Source of the DNA: Diogma glabrata
Lineage: Eukaryota; Arthropoda; Insecta; Diptera; Cylindrotomidae
Direction: 5' to 3'
DNA: 64,000 nucleotides
Assembly (NCBI GenBank): GCA_963693315.1
Contig: OY856186.1
Location: forward strand, 93,833,127 to 93,897,126
A program made the position numbers and the translations under genes. The stretch's first letter is position 1. The number at the start of each line of letters is the position of its first letter. The notes below the pieces were generated by a model, which saw nothing but the letters and a program-made list of their open reading frames with translations, was not told the DNA's origin and searched no databases. Below are positions 1-10,606 of the stretch, piece by piece.

Positions 1-1287
1 CAACAGCTAATTTTCTCCAAAACTAATGTAAATTGGCACCATCGATAGCACAATATTAAATTTTATATCTTGGACTGTCAAAGAGTGAAGTATCGTTTTA
101 AAATCAACAAGATCCAATTTTGTTGTAAAATGTAAATTTTTAATTCAATGCTTTATCGGACAAATTTTTTAACTTAAGTTGGATCGTTTTCAATTTGAGG
201 TGTTACCCTATTGAATATAAGACAAACACTTTAATTATAAAATTAAATATTTTATTCTTAAAATTTTCTACTTTAACTTCTGAAAATACTTTTGAATCAA
301 AACAATTTCAATATTGATTTTAAAATTTTTACGTTAGATTATTTAAAACCTTAGGTTTTTTAATTTAAACATAATCTGATTAGATTATAAAGTGTGTTTT
401 TTCTCTCAGTGCAGTGACTTGCCAGACTAACTAACGTGACTAACCAGTGATCCAGATGACTTTAACAATGAACTAGTGTTCTGCCTACTCAATGTTATAA
501 GTTTTTTGGAACGCTGTAGGTCTAGTCTAGGAAAGATTTACCTGCTTATCTTGCAGCTAATGGTGTTTGACCACCGACCTATAGATTACACATTTAACCT
601 TGTCATAAGTTAGTTGTTTGAGAGGAGCAAACGACTGGCTTAGAGCTTCCATTTCTTGTAGAAGATCGACTTCAGTCCTTTGCCTAGAAAATCCGTCCGC
701 TATATATACCGCACCTATATAATATGAACGGTGAAATTGCCGCTAGTTTAGTGTCACTTTTGACGTCGTTGCTACTACATCTACCGATTCGAATGCAGTT
801 GTTTATGCTATGTTGTTTGCAGTTATTTATGTTTATATTTAGATATATATTTGTGTAAATAATAAATCTTTAAATTATAAAACTAAAAGAAAAAAATGTT
901 TTCTTTAAAATCGACATGTTTGACAAATTAAAATTGAAAAAAATCATATAAAATTATAAATTGTTATATCAGTATGATATTTTTATAAATCCTCACTTAG
1001 TAACTTTCAAACAAACAAAAATTATACAAAATCAACATTCCTAGTTTCTAAATTAAACTTTACATTCCAAGTCTCTAAAACTATTGAAAAAATAAAAATA
1101 AAACATAGTTCAAAAATAACAATTCATTGTTTACAGTAATCATGCACTCCCCCAACCATTTAATGCAGTACTGTGAACAACGATCTTCATTTTCAGCCAT
1201 ACAAAATTCAGATAATTCCAAAAAAAAATCCATCAGACTTCGAATTCCGTCGTCAATTCGCTAATGATCATACAAACAAACGGGGAT
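1..1287. other. AT-rich non-coding stretch
   Basis: I see no coding region, repeat array or recognisable mobile element here. Short A/T runs dominate and all reading frames are closed by frequent stops. Confidence 0.6.
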
Positions 1288-1849
1288 ATTACTTCTACTT
1301 AGGCGCCAGGATTTTTTTTATTTGATATAGAATCACTCACTGAAGCGAATAAAACCAAAACGAGTTGTATATCAGCCCCGGGGTCCAAAATACAGGCCTT
1401 TGAAAAAAGCAAAATCCATTCAAAATTACAGTTTCGAAAAGAATTTTTTCTGTTGTTTTAATTTTTGCTTTATGTCCTATGTGCTTATAAGATAAACAGA
1501 TCAAAACTGTCCCTTTTACTAAATTTTCTTAATTTACGATAAAAAAAACAAAAAAAAATCCACTTGCGCCTAAGTTCAAGTCCAATCTTGCCTCAAATGG
1601 TCATAACGTGGGCCCCTAAGGTTATAATTATTTTTTTTAAGTTATTCATGTTGATTCTTTGTAATTGCATATCAAAACTAACATTTAAATTGCAAAATTT
1701 GGTAAAAAAGTGTATTTTTATACGATATTTTTTGTTTCAAAGGCCTATATCTTGGTCCCCGGGACTGATTTTGAAAAAAAAAATATTGTAATTTGCTTAT
1801 AAAAGTACACTAAAAAAAAAGAATTGGCTGGCGCCTAAGTAAAAGTAAT
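1288..1849. mobile_element. Palindromic MITE-like element with ACTTAGGCGCCAG ends
   Basis: The left end (1288-1309) and the reverse complement of the right end (about 1828-1849) both read ATTACTTxTACTTAGGCGCCAG, with one difference. The inverted similarity continues inward: about 1370-1405 (CCCCGGGGTCC, then CAGGCCTTTGAAA) matches about 1736-1774 on the other strand. The 75-codon frame at 1564-1791 lies inside and has no protein character. I could not define a target duplication. It is best read as a non-autonomous DNA element. Confidence 0.6.
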
Positions 1850-2294
1850 CTTGCCAAACAAACTTAAAACTACGAGTAGTGTTGGTGTTTCGGTGTGGTT
1901 TTAGGTCTTATGGAGCAATGAGACCGTATGTTTTTAAAACAAAGTCTATATTGTTCTTATTGCGATGTTTTTCGTTGAACAAATTGGAAGGTGTGGTTTT
2001 CCAGAAATTATGAATTCATTTGACATTCTAACATCTGGCACATCACATGTTGGAAAGAAAATGTTTGCTTTTTTAAACTTCGCTACAATGGTGAACCGAT
2101 AAGATAAACGACCATTTTATAGATACTTTTGTGGCAATATTTTTGGTAGTGCTTATTAAACTTCCTAATTAAATTTAAATGAAGATCAGTGATATGAATA
2201 ATATCATGAATAATATAATTGTACGTTTTGAAATAATTATGAACAGCAAATTCCTTAGTAAAGAAATACATTTTCATTTTCCCTAACTGTTATT
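1850..2294. other. AT-rich non-coding stretch
   Basis: No gene or repeat that I can name. The short minus-strand frame at 2083-2277 has no recognisable features. Confidence 0.5.
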
Positions 2295-2383
2295 TATACT
2301 TCATGAACTTTGTGTTCTAGGGGGGGCCAAAATTCGTCTAGGGGGGCCGGGCCCTCTGGGCCCCTACCTAGTTACGCCTATGA
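2295..2383 (-). mobile_element. Solo end of a hAT-like element
   Basis: Read on the minus strand the segment begins CATAGGCGTAACTAGGTAGG and runs into GGGGCC and GGGGGGCC tracts. The GGCGTAACTAGG start with G-rich subterminal DNA is typical of many hAT ends. No partner end was found upstream or downstream, so it is probably a truncated copy. Confidence 0.45.
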
Positions 2384-2654
2384 ACTTTGCAGAAACTTCT
2401 TATATTATCGTTCACGTTATTTGAAGGTTTAGGAATAATTAAATAATATGACATTTATATATGGTCGTTTAATGATATCTAGAAAACACTAGAGTCAAAT
2501 CAAATTTTAATGAAGTCAAGCTAAAATAGTATGCGGATAGGAATAATAGTTATTTTTTCTATGCGAAAAGTAAGCTCACTAGTGTAAAAAAATAACAAAT
2601 TATAGTTGCTATGGTTTTTCATATAATTTTACAATTGTATATTAAGAAACTAGT

Positions 2655-2757
2655 TTCATAATCGACGATTTTATCGCACGCAATCTGTTTAGAAAACGAC
2701 CCGCGCAGCGGGGAGTTTTCTAAAGGATAAGTGCGATAAAACGTCTTATGAAACGAG
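2655..2757. repeat. Long hairpin with GC-rich apex
   Basis: GTTTCATAATCGACGATTTTATCGCACG on the left pairs with the complementary sequence ending in TTATGAAAC on the right. TTTAGAAAAC pairs with GTTTTCTAAA inside it, and the apex is CCCGCGCAGCGGG. The result is an almost continuous stem of roughly 45 bp in otherwise AT-rich DNA. It is probably a small MITE. Confidence 0.7.
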
Positions 2758-3600
2758 TTTTTTATACTATTTTTTCTATTTTGCATTTTTTGTCTTGAAA
2801 TTTTAAAAAATGTGTATTTTATTAAAAAATAGTCAATTTGAAGTTTTGTTATTATTACTAATTATTTTAACTAATTAAAATATTTAACACTAATTTAGAT
2901 ATTCTTATTAATTTTATTTACATAATTATTCGTTTTGATGTTCACTGACGTTTGTATGACCAATGTGACCAACCTTGAAAGACAAAACTTTGCGTATCGT
3001 AATGAAAGCCATTTCGATACGCATTTGGGTATCGAAATGACTTTATTTTAGACGCAAAATAGAAAAAGTATTTTTTTAACTACTAACTTGAGAAATCGTC
3101 ATTATTTACTCGAATGCCTCAATGAGAATTAATTTTTCTCAAGCTAAGTCAATAATAATAACAAAAAATTACCTAGGTTAATAATGACATATTTTCTTTT
3201 ATTTTTTATTGCCATGAACAAAAAACACAAACAAATAATAATTGCATTCCTTTGTTTCGTGTTATTTGTATGAAACTAAACTTCCAGGCTACTTGATATT
3301 TTAAGATATTTAAAAAATGAAATGGAAAATGACTAATATCAAAATCTAATCAAAGCAAATATGATAATTAGAGTTAGTAGTTAAAAAATTCTATATATAC
3401 CACGGTTGAGAAGACTAATATAGACCTCGAACATTATAACCCTCGGCGCTACGCGCCTCAGGATCTAAAAGTTCTCGGTCAATAATAGCTTACTTCGCTA
3501 CCTTGCTATATAATGTACTATTAAACAACGCAACCATGAAAAAATAGAATATGAATTTTGAATATTTTGTTGTCGATTTATAACTTTATAATTTATAGTA
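2758..3600. other. AT-rich DNA with weak inverted repeats
   Basis: TATTTTTTCTATTTTGC near 2765-2785 is roughly complementary to GCAAAATAGAAAAAGTA near 3055-3072, which suggests a MITE of about 300 bp. It holds an inner GCGTATCG/CGATACGC palindrome near 2992-3023. A GC-rich spot, CTCGGCGCTACGCGCCTCAG (3442-3461), lies in an imperfect stem. No gene is visible. Confidence 0.4.
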
Positions 3601-3640
3601 AACTAGCAGGACCCGGCGTGCTTTGCTACGCTTATAAATA
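3600..3640 (+). repeat. Dispersed insect repeat signature (ACCCGGCGTGCTTTGCTACGC type)
   Basis: CTAGCAGGACCCGGCGTGCT followed by TTGCTACGC is a motif I associate with abundant dispersed repeats in insect genomes. A matching tail type (GATCGGATGAATGG, then ACATACATACTTTCA and a TA run) occurs at about 6466-6540, so the two may be ends of one old element. I cannot assign a superfamily. Confidence 0.35.
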
Positions 3641-3937
3641 AAGTTTGTGCACAGACATTTTGTTGACTTAGTAGCAATAATTTCAAAAAGTGGTAATGAG
3701 AAATGGTAGCGTAATTTTTAATTTTTGTTTTTAAAAATATGAATGAAAAATAATCAATACTTTAGCTCATCAGTTCGGATATATGAAAAATTGGCGATCA
3801 AATAAGTTTTCGAGCAAGCTATAAAAAAATTTAAATGACTTTATGGTGTTTCTTCAGTGACAATCCATATATATTACTGCGTGTTCTTATAATATCTTCT
3901 AATTTCTTATTCTTAATCCAGAGTCCTATGGTGAATC
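3641..3937. other. AT-rich non-coding stretch
   Basis: No feature that I can support. Confidence 0.4.
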
Positions 3938-4074
3938 ATTAAGATATGCTGATATGTATAATCAGATGCAATATTAAGATATGCTTATATCTTTCACTTA
4001 AGATATGCTGATATGTATAATCTGATATAATCTTAAGATATGCTGATATCTTTCACTTAAGATATGCTGCTTCA
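3938..4074 (+). repeat. Short tandem repeat, AAGATATGCTGATAT units
   Basis: TTAAGATATGCTGATAT recurs four to five times, alternately followed by GTATAATC and CTTTCAC. This makes a roughly 67-bp higher-order unit present about twice. Confidence 0.7.
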
Positions 4075-4907
4075 ATCTCCCCCTTTACAAGAGATAACTA
4101 TTTAGCACAACTACGTATAAAAGCAATAATTTTAACTTCAAATGGTATAGTTTTAATTAAATTATTCAATGTTCATTAATTATTTACTGTGCAAAATTGT
4201 TTATTGAATATAATTATTAGTTGCACATAATTCACTGTACATAATTATTTTTATTACATAAACATTGATTGGGCATTATTACACAATAGTTCTTACAAAT
4301 TATCTATAATTCTTATACGTTTTGAAAATTATTTTAAACAATATACAGAAAAACTATATGTAGTATATATTGGAAGAAAAGATTCTTAAAAAGTAATTTT
4401 TAAAAACAAAAAACTTACTAATAACAAAAACGAAAATCAAGGCAATCTTTTTTAAAAATTTAGTTCGAAGCATCACCACAACTTGTTGAATTAGTAGAAG
4501 TGTGTCATCACTCATCTCTATATAGAACATTATGCAGAACAAAATAGATTCACAAATGTTCACAGTGCTCATGCATTGTATTTGTACCCGACACGAAACA
4601 CACAAAAACTGTTCTAAAGAAGTTTTTCTGAAAGGAAAAGAAAATTGCTGTCAATCATCTAGTGAATAACAATAATTACTTTGATCTTGATCACTCACAA
4701 AATCTCTCAAAACTTTGTTTTTTACACGAAATAGTGTAAAAGTTTTGTTTATTTAACATTATGCCCGTCGCGTATTGCCGCTATCTCATAAGAAAAAAAA
4801 TTCGAGAAAACTCGTAAAGATAACATTCAATTTACATTGTGTCATTTTTATTGCAACTTATTTATTTTAATATGGAAAAAATTTCAAAATGTCGTTTTAA
4901 TTCTATT
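4075..4907. other. AT-rich non-coding stretch
   Basis: Nothing coding that I can support. The 83-codon minus-strand frame at 4354-4605 is compositionally random. If a Helitron 3' end exists for the helicase scrap just above, it should lie here, but I did not identify a CTRR end with a hairpin. Confidence 0.4.
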
Positions 4908-5190
4908 TATTTATTCGAGTACTTGTGGGTTCACTATATTTTTTGTTTTTCCGTCTGGTGCATACACGAATAAATCAGAAGGTTTTCCTAACGCGCCAAC
5001 CACATACAGTTGTCCATGTGAGAAGAACGGATTCTCCAAATCTAGTCCACATACTTGCAGTAACTGTCTATGTGCTTTGGTGATGGTAATTGCAAAAGCG
5101 AGTTGCACTGGATACTAAACGTTTGAATCTGTTGGGATCATTGAAATATGTGGTCTGTCTGTCGTGGCAATACTACATCTTCCTCTTCGA
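4908..5190 (-). pseudogene. Helitron (Pif1-like) helicase, C-terminal fragment
   Basis: The minus-strand frame ending at 4911 reads QLAFAITITKAH, then LQVCGLDLENPFFSHGQLYV and GKPSDLFVYAPDGKTKNIV. This is the C-terminal end of the Pif1-type helicase carried by Helitrons, where the usual text is FAMTINKAQGQ, FSHGQLYVACSR and then GKPSDLF. Here the N of TINKAQ is changed and the ACSRV stretch is reduced to VGAL, so the arginine of helicase motif VI is missing. Just upstream on the same strand, in another frame, is a MIPTDSN remnant that resembles the IPTD motif before the FAxTINKAQ block. Only about 90 codons of an enzyme normally well over 1000 residues long remain, so it is a dead fragment. 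The plus-strand frame over the same bases (4837-5118) is a shadow. Confidence 0.8.
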
Positions 5191-5191
5191 A

Positions 5192-5237
5192 TTAGGTTCT
5201 ACAACATAATGCTTTTTAAGACGTTGATGGACGCAAA
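5192..5237 (-). mobile_element. 3' scrap of jockey-like LINE (inverted copy)
   Basis: On the minus strand this reads GCGTCCATCAACGTCTTAAA and on to a GTTGTAGAACC. It matches the 3' coding end of the jockey-like LINE seen at 26535-26650, 35203-35300 and 5534-5650. It lies head to head with the plus-strand copy that starts at 5534. Confidence 0.55.
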
Positions 5238-5533
5238 TTTCTTTTTTTTTATATTTTTCTTAAGGAATCGAAAACTTAATAATAAATCCTTTCACATAAT
5301 AATTTACGACATAGGGCAATATTTCATTATAGGATGGAGGAAATAAAAACAATATACTTTTTTTTTTCAAATTTGCAGGAACAGAGATAAAATTAGGTTC
5401 CTAATTATCCTAGTGCTAGAAGCATATACCAAGATCATGTAACGCATTGTTTACCCAACATATATAATAGTTATATGGAAGCTCATTTGTTCGAGCAAGA
5501 AAAAAGCTCATTCTTTTGAAAAATAAAAAAAAT
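5238..5533. other. AT-rich spacer between inverted LINE scraps
   Basis: No coding content. It is flanked by oppositely oriented 3' scraps of the same LINE family, so the whole 5192-5650 block is a crude palindrome. Confidence 0.4.
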
Positions 5534-5650
5534 TACGTCCATCAACACCTTAGAAAGCATGTTGTTATGGGGCCTTTTTCTTAAAAGGTTCTTATGTGTT
5601 GTTGTGACACACATTGTAATTCCAACTACCCAACACATTTTATTGAAAAA
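5534..5650 (+). mobile_element. 3' scrap of jockey-like LINE
   Basis: It reads CGTCCATCAACACCTTAGAA, then GCATGTTGTTATGGGG and GTTGTTGTGACACACATTGT. The same order occurs at the 3' end of the longer copy (26535-26650). Translated there, the tail reads FKTNVYQHLRTHAVV and CDTYYNSYYQHFLL. Confidence 0.6.
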
Positions 5651-6460
5651 AATAGACCGTTATCGTGAAAGAATATCCCATAACTAAGACTAAGGGTACT
5701 ATCCTTGATTGAAAAAAGTACATCCGCCAGCACCCCTAAAATTTCACTTATCCCCTTAATATAAGTGATATCTACTGCCATTGTCAGTAGTATACGATAT
5801 CTCACGTTAACTGATTTGCCAATAGCAGGTACTTAAGTACGCGACTTTGTCACATCCATAGATCCAAAATTTTAAATTTTACATATGTTCCTGCCAGCGG
5901 GCAAATATTATAAATTTGTTGGTATTAATGCATTATAACTGTTTGCAAATCACTATTGCTAACGTGTTGCCTTCTAAGGGCCACATTTTTAATTAGTTTG
6001 TTTATCATACTTGCTATCCATGTTTGATTATACATAAACTATGCTTCTTTGTATAGTATTTGTGCTAATTCCATTTCATAATTTTGAGCTTTTAATCGAT
6101 GTTATCAACTATCTTTCTTAGTTGAAGAAACATGTATTACGTACAATTGCAAACAAAGTGTAGATGATAAAATATGTAACATCATTATGTGTTTAATTCA
6201 AATACATATAGTTTTGATAAACCAATGTAATTGTTTCAGATTATACTTTCATTTTGCAATTTTATTAAATTATATTCAACAAAAAAAAATTGATCAAAGG
6301 AATCTAACCGTATAAAACGATATTTAAAGAAAAATCAAATTAAATTATTATCAACATTTCGGCAGAACCCCTTAAGATAATTATAATGGCCCTGGGGTTC
6401 CATTCAAAAAAAAAATTTGCCTGTTACCTATGCGCAAGTGTACACAACAACTTCCCAAAG
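5651..6460. other. AT-rich non-coding stretch
   Basis: No gene, array or element end that I can support. Confidence 0.45.
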
Positions 6461-6465
6461 TTTCA

Positions 6466-6542
6466 TGATGATCGGATGAATGGTTTATTAATGTTTAAAC
6501 GACAAACATACATACTTTCAATTTTATATATATATATAGAAG
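6466..6542 (+). repeat. Tail of a dispersed repeat with TA run
   Basis: The sequence runs TTTCATGATGATCGGATGAA, then ACGACAAACATACATACTTT and a (TA)n run. This resembles the 3' tail of very common insect dispersed repeats. It may be the far end of the element whose signature lies at 3600-3640. Confidence 0.35.
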
Positions 6543-6564
6543 ATATCGATTATATATTACTATC

Positions 6565-6700
6565 ATAGAAAAAATTGCATTTCCTACGCGAGATAAAAAC
6601 GTTTTTCGTTCGTAAACATTTCTCACTCGACGCTGGAGCGTCTCGTGAACAAATGTTTACTCACGAAAAAAACTGTTTTCATCTCTTGTAGGAAAATATA
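6565..6700. repeat. Long hairpin element with GACGCTGGAGCGTC apex
   Basis: ATTTCCTACGCGAGAT at 6580 pairs with ATCTCTTGTAGGAAAAT near 6685. TTCGTTCGTAAACATTT pairs with AAATGTTTACTCACGAA, and the tip (about 6630-6643) is GACGCTGGAGCGTC. It is an imperfect stem of about 50 bp that probably represents a MITE. Confidence 0.7.
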
Positions 6701-6867
6701 CTATATTTATCTAGAACGAAAAGTGAAACTTTAAAGTACGAGCTAGTTATTTACGAGGCCGAAATTACAAGTGAGTACCTTTAAAAACACTTTTCGTTTG
6801 AGGTAAATACAAAATTTTATTTCATTCTGGAAATTTGTTAAAATAAAAAGAAATGAGTTTTAAATTT

Positions 6868-7022
6868 TGCTCAAAAAGTTGAACTTTAACGTCCTAGGAC
6901 TTTAAAATTTTTTATAAAGTCCTAGGACGTTAAAGTTCAACGTTTATGGTACAAAAAGTTGAACTTTAACGTCCTAGGACTTTATAAAATTTTATAAAGT
7001 CCTAGGACATTAAAGTTCAACT
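6868..7022. repeat. Twin perfect hairpins (tandem palindrome)
   Basis: Two consecutive copies of a palindrome occur. Each arm reads AGTTGAACTTTAACGTCCTA then GGACTTTA, and the AAAATTTT-type centre is followed by the reverse complement. The first spans about 6878-6940 and the second about 6957-7022, separated by a 16-base linker. The stems are about 28 bp with almost no mismatches, so this is a recent or constrained structure. Confidence 0.85.
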
Positions 7023-8379
7023 TTTCGTACCATAAATAATCCGAAAAAAGTCGTTTTAGATATCAGTATGAAATAAACTAAATTACAAAAATTTTAAATG
7101 TTTTAAATTTTGACTATATATTTTTGATAAAAAACAAGAAAAATTACTAAACATTGATTTTTTTCAACGGATACATCTTGTAATGGCTAGACTGGCACCG
7201 TTCTATTATACTTCCTTGACCTGCAATCCAGTGCTTCAATCATTTATAGAAAAAATGCGTATGCCGAATAGAAATGTTTGCCACAATCTTGAGAGTATAT
7301 TTGACGAAATTTGTTTGGCACGTGAAAATGGCAATTTTTACAAAAAAAATAGTAAACAATCACTTGCAACCACTGCTACAAATGCTAAAGATTGATAGTT
7401 TTTCCTAATATAAAATATTGCTTAGGCTTTAACATTGATTATTTCTATTTACATCTTATTGTATTCCTGACCCGCACAAAATTCAAGGCTATGTTCCGTA
7501 TGATTTCGTTGAATTTTTACAGTGCTAATGGATTTTTATAATGTTAGAGAAAGATTAGGTTACAGTAAAAATAAATTTTTCTAACTTAGAATATTTCCTG
7601 CATCAAAGTGATCTACTTTATGTGATACGCTAATTTTCTCTTTTTTGTCTATAAATATTTTTTAACAGTTGGAGATAAAAAACCGTATCACTAATAATTG
7701 TATAAAATAACATTTTCATATTCTGCTATTATCTAGTTGATTTTTTCAACATTATCTGTCACGAAAAGTATTAAATGCTCGCTTGTGTATTAATAAAATT
7801 AAAACTATAATACAATAAAAAAATATAAATGATTATGGTTATAATATACCATAACAAAACAATATAATAAAAACAATATATGTACATGAAAATTTTATTT
7901 AAAAATTTCATCTACATGTTCTCTTCGTTTAATTTTTTTTGATTAAATTAAGGCTAAATTAATATTTTACGATAAATAAATTTGATGACATCATTTGTTT
8001 ACGACATTTAACGGCATCAAATTCAATTAATTTAATATTCAACTAATTTATAGAATTGTTTGACTGTACTCATAATAATAAAAAAATACATTTTGATGAT
8101 TTTAAGTTTCGACAAGAGATGGTTAGTTTTCAACGAATTAGTGTAATAAAAAAGCAGATTGTTGATTTATCATCAATAGGGAAATTATTGTTGTAATGTA
8201 ATTAATATTTGATTCAGTGACGAAACTTTTCTTTTATGATTTAGTTGGACATGTTTATAGCACACACTAAATATGAAATAATCATTATGCTTTTAACGTT
8301 TTCGATTCTCGATTTAAGTTTTGATCTCAGAGTGGGTAAAACTCTTTCTTACGAGCACTGCTGGTGGCGATATAAATTG
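7023..8379. other. AT-rich non-coding stretch
   Basis: The 70-codon frame at 7183-7395 is the most protein-like string here, but I recognise no domain in it and its neighbours are closed. I see nothing else. Confidence 0.4.
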
Positions 8380-8984
8380 TACAGTCAGACCCCGTATAAC
8401 GTTACCCCGTTTAACGTTGATTCACTTTAACGTTATTACAAATTTATAAATTTTTTTTTGAAAATTTTAAAAAAATGAAAAAATTTTTTTTCGAATTTTT
8501 GAGAAACAAACAAAATATTCTCTTAAATTATTTAGTCTTTCCAATTTAATCAACATTTTTAATTTTAATTAACTAACTTTAAGTTAATCACCGAATTTGA
8601 AAAGTTTTACGAAACAAGAAAAAATAATAGTTTTATATTTTTATGAGTTTCGCTACTCGTGTAATAGTTTCGTCTACTATTTAAAACAACATTAAATAAT
8701 CGTCATTGTTTTTATACTGACGATGTAAATGTTTCTGACCAAAACTAAATTGAAACCATTCAACTCGGTATCAATAAATTCGTTCTCTTCTCAATAATGA
8801 AATCCCAACAAAATTATTTATTTCCTAAGACAGCCAAATAGTTCTACTGAGTTTCTCTAGAAACAAACGTAGATTATTTAATATTTGGATCTATAACAAA
8901 AATCCCTTAAATCGTTCCCAATATCTAAAGGCCAATAAAATATCGAAGATAATCTCTCTCTCTTTCTGGCGTTTACATCCCATG

Positions 8985-9480
8985 GAGGCTTTTTGGATCA
9001 TTTTGCCGTCTGTGCAATCAGCTTCCAATCATATCGTTCCATGACCAGTTTACCCCAGTTTCGACATCCTATATCACGAAGGTCTTCATCACGCCAGCGT
9101 TGTCTAGGTCTTCCTCTTCGACGAACACGAGCTGGATGTTGCTTGGACGCTTTTTTTATCATTCTATCTAATGGCGCCCTTTCTACATGACCAAACCATC
9201 TAATCTGGTTGGATATAATGAATCCGATTACATTGCAGCCTCCAAGAAGCTGTCTGATTTCATGATTCATTCGGATTCTATACTGATTTTCAGCAACTTT
9301 ACATGGACCATAAATTGTTCGTGTGACCTTCCTCTCGAATGTTGATAAAATTCTACAATCGGATGAAGTCAGTGTCCAGCTTTCACTTCCAAATGTAAGC
9401 ACAGGTCGAATTAATGCTTTGTAAAGTAAGAGTTTACACGACCGCGAAAGATGTTTTGATCGCAGAAGTTTTGAGTTTTG
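8985..9480 (-). pseudogene. RTE-like LINE, 3' coding fragment
   Basis: The minus-strand frame (9402 to 8998) carries LTFGSESWTLTSSDCRILST, TIYGPCKVAENQYRIRMNHE, RWFGHVERAPLDRMIKKAS and RRRGRPRQRWRDED. This is the C-terminal region downstream of the reverse transcriptase core, nearly identical to the same region of the long copy at 42660-45697. The piece lacks endonuclease and RT, as expected of a 5'-truncated or fragmented LINE. A two-residue deletion (RDED where the long copy has RDDIIQD) and several substitutions show decay. It ends in LIAQTAK, which may be closer to the family's original terminus than the end of the long copy. It sits inside the pogo-like element. Confidence 0.85.
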
Positions 9481-9599
9481 ATTTTATATGCTATTCAACA
9501 GATAATCTAAACCGAAAAAGCAGAGATTGACAAAGCGAAGCGGAAAAATTTTCAACTGTGTCCATATGCATATCTGACAAAAGTTTTTACAGTGCCATT

Positions 9600-10290
9600 G
9601 ATTCTTTAAAATCTGGTATCAAATATTCTATTCATCAGATTATTGACGTTGATTTGGTCGTCACTGACCCCACAAGAAAGGTCACATTGCTTCGATCTCG
9701 ACCGTTTTAGAAACTCCTTAAGAAATATCCCAGATCCAGTCTTCAGGAGTTAATATGAATGATCTTCATTTTAAAATGAAAAAATAAATATCAACAAAGC
9801 ATCCGGTCTAGACAATATTCGTCCTATTATTCTAAAAACATTTTCAAAAGAACTTGCACCTACTATTACTAAAACTTTCTACAAATTCTATAAATCTGGT
9901 ATTTTTCCTTCGTGCTGGAAATTGGACAATTTCTAGCCCGTCCCCAAAAAAGGAACAAAATGTGATATTTCTAATTATAGACCAATAGCCTTACTCTCAG
10001 TCCTATCTAAAATATACGAGCATTACTTACATTAATACACACATATCAAAATTTTTGGAAGATAACAATTTGATATCTGACAGCCAATACGGTTTGAGAA
10101 ACAAAGGATCAACAACCGATCTATTAAAATATGTAGCTTATCTTTGGCACAGCATACTTAAAAAGGTGGTGAAACGTACGTAATCGCATTAAACATCTAA
10201 AAAGCATTTTATCGAATCTGGCATGCTAACCTGTCAACAAGCTCGTTGCGTACGAATTTCACCCCACAGTCGTAAAGCTGACATAAAATG
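9600..10290 (+). pseudogene. Jockey/CR1-like LINE reverse transcriptase fragment
   Basis: The plus strand, across several frame breaks, encodes INKASGLDNIRPIILKTFSK, TFYKFYKSGIFPSCWK, VPKKGTKCDISNYRPIALLS, ISKFLEDNNLISDSQYGLR and STTDLLKYVAYLWHSI. These are the N-terminal blocks of a non-LTR reverse transcriptase of the jockey/CR1-like group (the KAxGxD, NYRPI and QYGF.STTDL blocks). Stop codons interrupt the frame, for instance after CWKLDNF, and the YADD block is absent. A second copy of the same family lies at 24240-26650. The fragment was probably inserted into the pogo-like element. Confidence 0.85.
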
Positions 10291-10606
10291 TTCTCACTTA
10301 ATTCAAACTCTACGGTAACTCCACAGTATCTTAAAATCGAAAATCTGTTTAATAATATGAATTTAAGATCAAAATGCACGAAATATTCTACTTAATCAGT
10401 CAATAAATATGGAAAAGGAAAAATTTACGTAAAATTAACAATTAAGCACCTATCTGTTCGTTTTGCATGACACCCATACCCCGTTTAACGTTGATTTGAA
10501 TAACGTTAAGGAATTTTGGAACGCATCCTTGACGTTAAACGGGGTATTACTGTAATTATTTTCACTGTCGGCATTAAACTAATAATTTTCGTTCGTAAGA
10601 TTTGCT

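Larger units (their letters stand above)
8382..10552. mobile_element. Pogo/Tigger-like DNA element with TA target duplication
   Basis: The left end CAGTCAGACCCCGTATAACG is followed by CCCCGTTTAACGTTGATTC. The right end, read on the minus strand, is CAGTAATACCCCGTTTAACG followed by TCAAGGATGCGTTCC. Both ends are bordered by TA (8380-8381 and 10553-10554), the duplication expected of the Tc1/mariner/pogo superfamily. ACCCCGTTTAACGTT-type ends are characteristic of pogo/Tigger elements. No pogo transposase is recognisable inside. Instead the interior holds two unrelated LINE fragments (about 8985-9480 and 9600-10290), so the copy is an old, non-autonomous and secondarily invaded one. Confidence 0.8.

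Noticed and set aside
3938..4074. CRISPR-like repeat-spacer array
   Set aside because: Irregular spacing, AT-rich units and eukaryotic context. It is an ordinary short tandem repeat.
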